Below the pieces are notes generated by a model. That model saw nothing but the letters and a program-made list of their open reading frames with translations, ran no database searches and was not told where the DNA came from. A stretch of DNA of 64,000 nt, taken from assembly GCA_024699855.1 (NCBI GenBank), contig JAMPIQ010000002.1:5332001-5396000 (forward strand). Direction: 5' to 3'. The position numbers and the translations under genes are program-made. Below, one piece after another: positions 56,356 to 64,000 of the stretch (positions are counted from its first letter, which is position 1; each line of letters starts with the position of its first letter). Source of the DNA: Aphelenchoides besseyi. Lineage: Eukaryota; Nematoda; Chromadorea; Rhabditida; Aphelenchoididae.

Positions 56356-56786
56356 TCAAACCCAATTTCTTTTCATTATCTCTCAATCAAATACCGAACT
56401 TTAATCTTCATTACTAATATTTCAATATTCGCTTCTTAAAGAGGAGAGAGAGAAATTTCCTAGAAAATTTCTTTCGGATCCAACGTCACAACCTTCGCAC
56501 ACTTTTGAGATGTAGACGGGCAAGCCGGGACCCAAGATGGAGACTTGCTTTCTTCATGCCTTTACCCAGGATGGAGACACGGTCTGATGAGCGAATTCGT
56601 GGTTCAGGTTGTGACGCGGCTCTTCAAGTGTACAACTGCGAGGAAAAAGAGGAAGTTAGTCGATCATCAATTGTATACGCTTATCGTGTAGTCAATCCGT
56701 TAAAGTCTGCAACGATGTTGATGAAGAAGATAAACAAAAACTAAACGAACCGTTTCAATTCTGTTGTCTTTCGTAAATTCGGTCGG
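56356..56786. other. Intergenic, nothing firm
   Basis: A purine-rich run (gaggagagagagaaat near 56440) and an approximate direct repeat (cccaagatggagac / cccaggatggagac at about 56530 and 56565). No gene recognised. Confidence 0.35.
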
Positions 56787-57104
56787 TCAATCAGCTGTAG
56801 ACAATGAATAGGTGACTGTGAATAGATCAGCAGCAACAATTTCTGTAGACAAATAACATTGACGATTGTGGTAACGGTTCATAATGTTCTCGTCGATCCA
56901 TGGGTACATAAAGTCAAAAGACAGGCTGAAACAAAAACACATTGGTTATGTTGAACATCAATTCAAATACCATGAGAGATCGTTGTGTATTGATGAGGAG
57001 CAGAATTGGACGAGTGTAAGCATGTAGTTGAAGATGTGAGCCTGAAATACGATTGTAAACAAATCGATTAGAAACGAACTAACCGCTTCATTTGTGCTGT
57101 CCAT
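56787..57104 (-). CDS. Possible three-exon small protein, unknown
   Basis: Minus strand from the ATG at 57104: MDSTNEA, then across a 43 bp intron AHIFNYMLTLVQFCSSSIHN, then across a 49 bp intron LSFDFMYPWIDENIMNRYHN and STEIVAADLFTVTYSLSTAD to the stop at 56787-56789. Joins are in phase and splice borders are good. A hydrophobic frame just upstream (RLLPFVYFLMVIVVVYSLSF, about 57150-57210) may be an out-of-frame earlier exon. No family recognised. Confidence 0.38.
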
Positions 57105-57423
57105 CCGAAAGATCGGTGATATGGAAAAAAGCTGAGAAACTAAGTGAGTAGACGACAACAATGACCATCAAAAAGTACACAAACGGTAACAAACGTTGTT
57201 GGATTATCGGTTGTGACTACTGTAAATGAATTGAACCTGAAAAAACAAATAAATTGGAAGAAATCAAAACCGCTTACCATGTTATTGTCTCTGTCCGACG
57301 ATGAAGAGGAGCAGATTGGCGCCATAGTCCGAAGCCCATGGACTTGGTACTTGAATTTTTGGAGATTGTTTTACTATTTCGTTTGTTTTCACAAAATTCC
57401 GATTCTTCCAGTTGTTTTGTTGT

Positions 57424-60400
57424 TCACAGACGTTTGAAGATCTCGCGATGCACAATGTTCTTAACTAAACAGCCTGTTGGGTTTTGTTGGTCCGTTGACG
57501 GCGCGAAAACTTTAACCGAATCCCAAGATCGTGCTCGTGACAAAGCGACGTACAATTGGCCATGTTCGAAGACTTGATGTTCGAGGTTCAGTCCAACTCG
57601 TTCGAATGTTTGGCCTTGACTCTTGTTGATTGTCATTGCAAAGGCCAATTTCAATGGAAATTGTTTGCGGTTCAGTTGGAACATTCCACGGTAATCGATC
57701 GTATTGTTGATTCGAGGGATGATGTGTCGTTCACGTGCATGATGTCCAGTTAAGATCTCACATTCAACTGAGTGATCGTTCATGGCCACAACCAACATTC
57801 GAGTTCCATTGCACAGTCCATCTTCTTGTGACAAATTGCGGATCAGAATCACGATTGCATTTTCCTTCAATTCCAATTTGTGAGGTGGTAACGAACCTTC
57901 TTCGATCATGTTCAAATACTCCGGTAGCAACAACGTTTGGTCGGCACAGTTGTCGGCATCAATAGCAGAGTCGATTGAAACATACGTTTTTGATTGTCCA
58001 TCCACCATTCTGAGAACTTGTTCGTTCGACTCATTCACTCCAACGTGTTTAGAGACCAAAATCGCCGAGTTGCCCATTTCATTGAACTTCTTTTTTTCAA
58101 TCAACTCTCCGAAGATCTCTTTCTCCAAGTTTTGCTTGACTAAGCAATGAGACGGCAGCTGGATCAGTTCGTTTGCATCGTTCAAAGTTCCTTCTCCGAC
58201 TTGTTTGAGGAAATCAGCGAATTGGAGTTCGTTTGGTTTCGTTCGCATGTTCTTGGTCAATTTCAACTGCTCAAAGTGCTTCCACAAACTTGACGAACAA
58301 ATGGACAAATTGATCGTCTCGCTGACTGTGCCGTATTTCAAAATTGGCAGAATCTGTCGAAAGTCGCCTCCAAGGACCATGATTTTACCTCCAAATGGTA
58401 AACCATTTTTCATGAATTCTCTGAGTTTCCGGTCGGCAATTTCGAGTGCGTATCGTGGAGCCATTGGTGCTTCGTCCCAAATAACGACATCGGCATTCAT
58501 CAGCATTTTACCGGCACAACTTGTCGCTGTTAAGTTCGAATTTGAATCGCGATCAAGCGGCACTCCGAGACCAAACGTCTTGTGACATGTTCGTCCGTCC
58601 GGTAACAATAAAGCAGCGATTCCTGTGAATGCGCATGTCAGGAACTTCTTTTTGTTTCCGTTCACAAAATGACACAAAGTCTTGTAGACGTAAGTCTTGC
58701 CGGTTCCTCCTAATCCATCTACAAAGAAACACTTCGGCTTTCCATCATTCTGTGGAGTGAGAAGAGCGTCCACAACTTTGTCAACGACTACTTTCTGTTC
58801 GGCGTTCAACGTCTCGTACAACTCTTTTGCGGCTTCCAATTCTTGGTCGTGGTCGATGGCGTCCTCAATCTCTTCGATGTCCTCAACTGCGTCCATTGAT
58901 GGAAAGTCTTTGATCGACTTGTTTTGGCGTTGAAGAAGTGTGTCGATTCGTTTGTATGCTCGCGCGATTGCTTTGGATTTGTCCTTCAAGTGTCGGTTGA
59001 AGTCTTCGCTCAAGTCGTCTTTGAACATCTCCCACAACCTTTTTGGATCGGCCGGATTGCAGTGGATGAGAATGTTGACGAAAAGTGTTCGCAGTTTTTT
59101 GGGCATCAACACTTTCACTGCTTCTTTCATACACTTGACGTACTCTTCATCGTCGTCAATCAAACCCAAAACCAAACACGCTTCTCCATTGTTTTGGTAC
59201 TCGATTCCATTCACTGTTCGCAGTTCCTTGAAACTCTTTGCTCCTCTCACGTGTTGAAGAAGAAGACGCAAATGCCACAAATCTCCTTGACTTGGACTGA
59301 TGGCGTACATTCGTCCAACAGTTTTGCTGCTTCGAACTCTCGGCTCCCATTGTGTGATCGTTTCAGTTGTTTGGTTGACGTTGATGGTGATTGTCTTCCA
59401 ACTGTAATGAGTGGGTACTTCCGAGTACAACAAAGATCGAGCGTTGGAGTCTCTTTCATTCAATCTGAAGAAGTCCATGAGTTTGGTTCCTTTTTCCATA
59501 ATCTTCTTTGCTTTCTCCAAGTCACAATCTTCGTCGATGAAGACTGCTTGCTGATTTTCGAGATGGATTGGTAGACGTTCGACATGGTGGGACTTGTCGT
59601 GCATTTTCAATTTCAGAATTCGATAGCACGCTTCAACTGGACCAACATAACGACCGTCGATGTGATCTTTGATTTCGTCGTGGTTGATGTTTCCTGATGA
59701 TTGGAGTTCCAGTGAAGCGGCGTCGTGTCCTTTGTACGCGTACTTGTACAGATACTTCACGTTCTTAATGGAGCTCACAATTTCGACGTTGATGTGACAG
59801 CGATAACGTTTCAACAAATACCAACTGTACGGAACTACTCGTCGATTGTCGTATTTGTTGTTTTTGATCTCAATCGTTCGTCCGTTGTTCGGTCTTTTCA
59901 AGAATGGATATCCGTGTTCGTTCACTTTGGTTTCGTCGAGGAATTGCTTCGGAAACTTGTGTCGGCATTTTCCATTGATCATACACGGAGCTTTTGGATT
60001 TTGAACACCACAAACTCGATGGATCATGTACTTACTTACTAGTTCCAACAGTTCTGGATCGGATTCTGGTGGCAATTCAGCACTGAAGTACTTGTCGATA
60101 TTCTCTGCTTGCAAGAACTTTTGTCCATCTTTCAAACTCAACAAACAATGAATGTGCGGCAGACCTCGTTTCTGGAACTCAGTCACGTAAACAAAACACT
60201 TCGGTTCTCCGAAGATTTGCTTCTTAACCAAATCATCAATCACTGCTTCAACTTTCAGAGCGAATACACGAGCAACGATGTCAGGACGATCACTTGCTGT
60301 TTGATGGGCTCCCACAACAATCGTTTCCTTAATTGTTTCCACAATATCCGGCCACATTGCATCACAGGTCATCGTAATGAAAAGGTCCGGTTTGCCGTTG

Positions 60401-62910
60401 TTGAGAACAATTGCCATGGCGTCCTGATAGTTCTCTCGCATAAAACGTGGTGATCCGAAGTGCGTCGATGGCAATACGTGGATTCGTCCAATGTCTCGAT
60501 CCAATCGTTGTCCGAGTCTACTCAAACTTGCGTGAAGTTCGTGGTAGTGCATGGTCTTCAGTTGCTTTTGGTTTTGTTGAATCCATCGCATTCGATCACT
60601 TTCAACTTGAACATACGAATCGACAACAAACTGCTGGAACAACTTCTTTCCGTAGTGAATACGACTGTTGGAGTGCTTCCGAACGGCCAACCGATAACTG
60701 TGGAACTCTGCACGTGTTAGTCGGGTTTGCTTGTTCGTGTTCTGTTTGATCATATCAACAGACCAACCAAGTGTGCCTTTCGGAAAGAACAGCGGATACA
60801 ACCAAGCAGTTGCGAATGCACTTAATGAACTGATTCTTCGCGGAGTCGGCTCGTCTTTGAGTTGAATTACTAAAGACATTTCAGGAATGTCGCCAGAAGC
60901 ATCGGTCGTGAAAACGGCGCCGATTTCATCGACTGTTGGTTCATTGTAGCGTTTGGGATCGTAGCCAGGACGCATTTTGAAAGCCATCTTGACGTTTTCA
61001 ACTGGTCGACCGGCGTCTTCCTCTTCTTTCATCAACTCACTCATCATCATGTGCATTTTAGCGTGAGGGTTGTGTTCTCGAATGATCTTGTCCAACAACT
61101 CCATTAGTTCCTTCTTCGTTCCCGTTGTTGTGTTCAGTCGTCTTTCTATTGCTTCAGATGGATCGGAGAAAAACAATTGGCCGTACTTTCGGTCAGCTGC
61201 TGCGCTTACACTTTCATCGATCTCGTAACAGATTTGGCCTTGAATTGAGAAGCAGTATGGTCCACGAGTTTCAAACGATCGCATCTTAACATTGAAAGCG
61301 GCGAAACTGTTAGCAGAATTGTATTTGCGAATGTTCGTAAGGAAGTTGTTGGAGAGTGGATGCTTCTCGGTGAACAGATCTTCCAATTCCTGTGGTAATG
61401 CCGGCAAATCGGGAAGAGAGATTTTTCCATGATTGCAGCAGTCGTTGAAGGTGCGTTTGTTGCCAACTCTCTCCTCAGCGAAATGCAAAGCTTCACATTC
61501 GCATTGAACGTTCATCTTACTCAGCCGATGTACTGGAACATGAATTGGAGTTGCTGCGATGTTCAATCGGACTTGTTTCTGTTTTGCAGCAATTCGAACA
61601 CTTCTTTGTCGTTCTTTTTGTTCTTCTAATCGTCCAGCTTTTTGTTGGTCAGATTCATCAGCGCGTAGCGTTTCTTGAATCAGTCGTTGTTGGTTCAAAC
61701 GTTCAGCCCTCTGTTGTTCAGTTTCTTCACCACGTAACTTTTCTTGAAGCAGTCGTTGTTGATTCAGACGTTCTAATTTTTGGTCTTCGTCTTCAGCTGC
61801 TCTTCTGGTTGAACTGTAGCTTTTCATCTGCTCTAATCGCTTTGCCCGTTTTTCAGGACCCACTTCGCCTATTATTTGGATTTCATCGGACGTGTCCATT
61901 AGCTCGGCATCGTCATGTTGATCATCATTGTTAGACGAAAACATTGCTTGCAAACTGTCGAACAAATTCAAACGTTTTTCGAAACCACTCTCGTTCCTTC
62001 GAGTCAAAAAGATTCCGTGCTGATGTTGGCTGACGTTCTCAAAGAAGTTCTCGGCATTGGACACAACATAAGCAGCACAATTTGAGCCATCTAGTTGTTT
62101 ATCGCCTTGACTTCCAATGTCGTTCCAAAACATGTCATCAATCGGATTCAAACCGGTCCATGAAGCAAAGAGTTGACAGTAAATCGAACGAATCAAAGTA
62201 GAGACGTCTGGAGAAACTGATTGATGTAATGAATCACAATAGTGCAAAACACATTGACGAGTTATTCCATTCTTTTCCATGATTGCCAACACGTAGTGAC
62301 CGCTTTTATAGATCGGAATCAACAAATAAACGGTTTCGTCTGGATGAATCGGCGGCTTCACGATGCAATACTTCGTCGGATTCGACTCCGCAATGCGATA
62401 ATGATCGATCCAAAATGACATGGACATCAGACCAATCCTTAACGGACTGTTAGTGATTAAAACCGACAGACCGAAGATGATTGATTCGTAATCAATCCAC
62501 TCATCCAAGTTCTCCATGTCCGGCAACTGTTTCTTGGCTAATTGGCATTCGGAACGAGCAGAGTCGCAAAGATTGCTGAACTCGCAATGCGTATGGAATT
62601 TCGCACCAAGAACTTCTTGGATGGAAATTTTCGTTTCTCGTGAATCGAAATTGAAATCCCGCATTTGTCTCAAAATTCCGGCACTTTCGATTGCTAGGTT
62701 GTGTGCTGCCATCTCTGCCACCTCAACAGCACCACTAGCTGGTGCTTCTGCGACCTCATTCTCGGTGACAATTGGATTTGCCGTCGACGCTTCTTTAGCT
62801 GCCTTCTCTTCTGCACGGACTCTTCGCATTCTCTCCCTATTCTTACGTTTACGTTCTTGGTTACGTTCTTTCTTCTCTTCGTCGGTTAAATCGATCTTTC
62901 GTTTCGGCAT
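57424..62910 (-). mobile_element. Helitron transposon protein: C48-like protease, HUH Rep, PIF1-type helicase
   Basis: One uninterrupted minus-strand frame of about 1,828 codons from the first ATG at 62910 (MPKRKIDLTDEEKKERNQER). N-terminal Lys/Arg/Glu-rich region; then a Ulp1/C48-like cysteine protease with GHYVLAIME (about residue 205), HYCDSL (about 223) and DGSNCAAYV (about 273). Gln/Arg/Leu repeats follow (LNQQRLLQEKLRGEETEQQR and the like), then a CECEALHFAEE zinc-binding block. The Rep domain has DLFITMTCDAMWPDI, the HUH motif GLPHIHCLL (about 917) and the tyrosine motif KYLYKYAYKG. The helicase has GLGGTGKT (about 1398), VVIWDEAPM, LGGDFRQILP and, near the end, MTINKSQGQTF and YVALSRAR. 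All catalytic residues are present, so this is a potentially autonomous rolling-circle transposon. Element ends were not identified. Confidence 0.95.
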
Positions 62911-63999
62911 TTCAATTAGTAAATCTTCTTTAAACAAATCTTTCGGTTACCGTAATTCTTTTAAGTTAAGTGAGTAAAATGAGTGAGTAGAGTAAGTAAG
63001 TAAGTCAAGTAATTTGACTTTCAACACCAAAACTTAGGTTGACAAACCTTCTACTAAGTACAAAACACGAAACGGATAGCAAATTAATTCAAAATAACGG
63101 AAACGAAACAAACACGAACAAAACGGACGACACGAAATGGAGATATAGAAAAAGTGAAACGAATTGAAAAGACGTCAACTAACAACCGAAGGTAATAACA
63201 GATTGGGACGCAAATCAAACGAACAGAAGGAAACGACGCAGACTTCTACACGTGTCAAAGAGCGGTATCTGTCTGCCTGGGCATAAACACAAAGGAAACA
63301 GAACGTTGAAATGACGGCGCGTTATCGCTGATTCGAACTGTGGGAATCAACAGACAGGGCGAATCTTTAAGATATCCACTTTTCTCGCGCAACGTGAGGC
63401 AAAGACGAAACAGTCGTTCAAAACGATCGAATGTTATGCTCGAAATAAGACGTGAAGCTGCGCAAAAAAACAACCCAAACAAAATTTGGACGATGAGCAC
63501 AACCAAAAAGCTCGACAACTTTACGACAGTATAACAGAAAGCTTATAGATCAAAAGTTACACAACACAGTCAAATAAAGGGGATTATAAACAGTAACAGA
63601 TCTGACTTCCGTCTGGTCGCTCGTGCCAAGTGATCGGATTAAGCCACTCGCTGATCTTATAATCTTGTGGCGGAACACGGGAAATTTTGGTGATCGGTTG
63701 CCAAATCAACGCGCCGGATTAAGCCACTCGCTGATCTTATAATCTTGTGGCCGAGAACGCTGAAAATTTTGCTGATCGGTTGTTAAAACGAGAACACGAG
63801 GATCGATCAATCCCAATGAAACGATACAAACACAATGATCCCGAATCAACTCACTTTCACATGGTTTCTTCTCTATAATCACTAGACAAAATTTCTTCGT
63901 CAAATTGGCAATCCTGGACATCTGTGCTCTCTCATCCAACGATTATCGAAGACCGTTTATCGACAAAACAGTTCAATCCAATAGTTCAGCTGACTGTGT
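62911..63999. other. 5' flank of the Helitron frame; upstream region
   Basis: A-rich sequence with short purine-rich runs and a gtaagtaagtaagt micro-repeat near 62990. It probably contains the Helitron 5' region. The frame at 63706-63939 (-) and others overlap the direct repeat and are not supported as genes. Confidence 0.4.
63635..63790. repeat. Direct repeat, 80 bp period, two copies
   Basis: The string cggattaagccactcgctga starts at 63635 and again at 63715. The units share ttataatcttgtgg and aaattttg.tgatcggttg with a few mismatches between them. Confidence 0.85.
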
Positions 64000-64000
64000 G

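Noticed and set aside
57300..57345. Possible Helitron 3' hairpin (agtcc...ggact)
   Set aside because: A stem can be drawn, but it is not followed by the CTRR end expected of Helitrons and it overlaps a possible upstream gene start.
57556..62977. Many plus-strand frames, some over 200 codons
   Set aside because: Shadows of the intact minus-strand Helitron frame.

Overview
This is a eukaryotic window, most likely nuclear DNA of a nematode (inference). Genes are dense and split by very short introns, mostly 36-62 bp, with GT...TTTCAG borders. Several contents fit nematodes: secreted Kunitz proteins, a tau-tubulin-kinase-like kinase, chemoreceptor-like remains, and closely spaced same-strand gene runs. 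There is no CRISPR, prokaryotic operon or rRNA. Many CDS boundaries below come from joining exons by hand, with phase checked across introns where stated.

Layout. 0.2-1.8 kb: two tandem secreted Kunitz-type genes. 2-3 kb: PGAP2-like GPI-remodelling protein (-). 5.9-6.5 kb: small secreted protein (+). 7.3-10.7 kb (-) and 46.6-49.8 kb (+): two arms of a ~3.16 kb, nearly identical inverted duplication. Each arm carries an unfamiliar type-I membrane protein gene (gene A) and a small acidic gene (gene B) with a possible FGF-like beta-trefoil. Copy A2 has a reading-frame break, and copy B2 is cut by the duplication edge. A ~0.87 kb foldback element sits exactly at the outer edge of arm 1. 12-14 kb: an unknown gene and NDUFA2 (-). 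14.3-16.7 kb: SLC5-family Na+ symporter (-). 17.3-18.3 kb: NAA30 (+). 19-25.8 kb: NCX Na+/Ca2+ exchanger (-), with a complete secreted Gly/His/Tyr-rich peptide gene nested antisense in one intron. 25.8-30.4 kb: no gene recognised.

30.4-42.2 kb is a run of six minus-strand genes (SUN, IST1, TMED10, RNF207, RPS16, FAN1). Spacings of mostly 280-380 bp make a nematode-style operon possible. 42.8-46.1 kb: EIF1AD (+), CHP1 (+) and a TTBK-like kinase (-). 50-53 kb: repeat-rich debris including an RTE-like LINE tail, a tandem repeat and a possible decayed chemoreceptor. 53.6-57.1 kb: small genes, including a ubiquitin-like protein whose first exon overlaps an antisense gene, sidekick-like FnIII remains and a frame-broken cytochrome c. 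57.4-62.9 kb: an uninterrupted ~1,828-residue Helitron protein with an N-terminal Ulp1/C48-like protease, HUH Rep and PIF1-type helicase.

Most genes are ordinary housekeeping genes. The unusual parts are the inverted duplication with its patchwork divergence, the nested peptide gene, the paired cysteine loss in the Kunitz domains, and the open Helitron.
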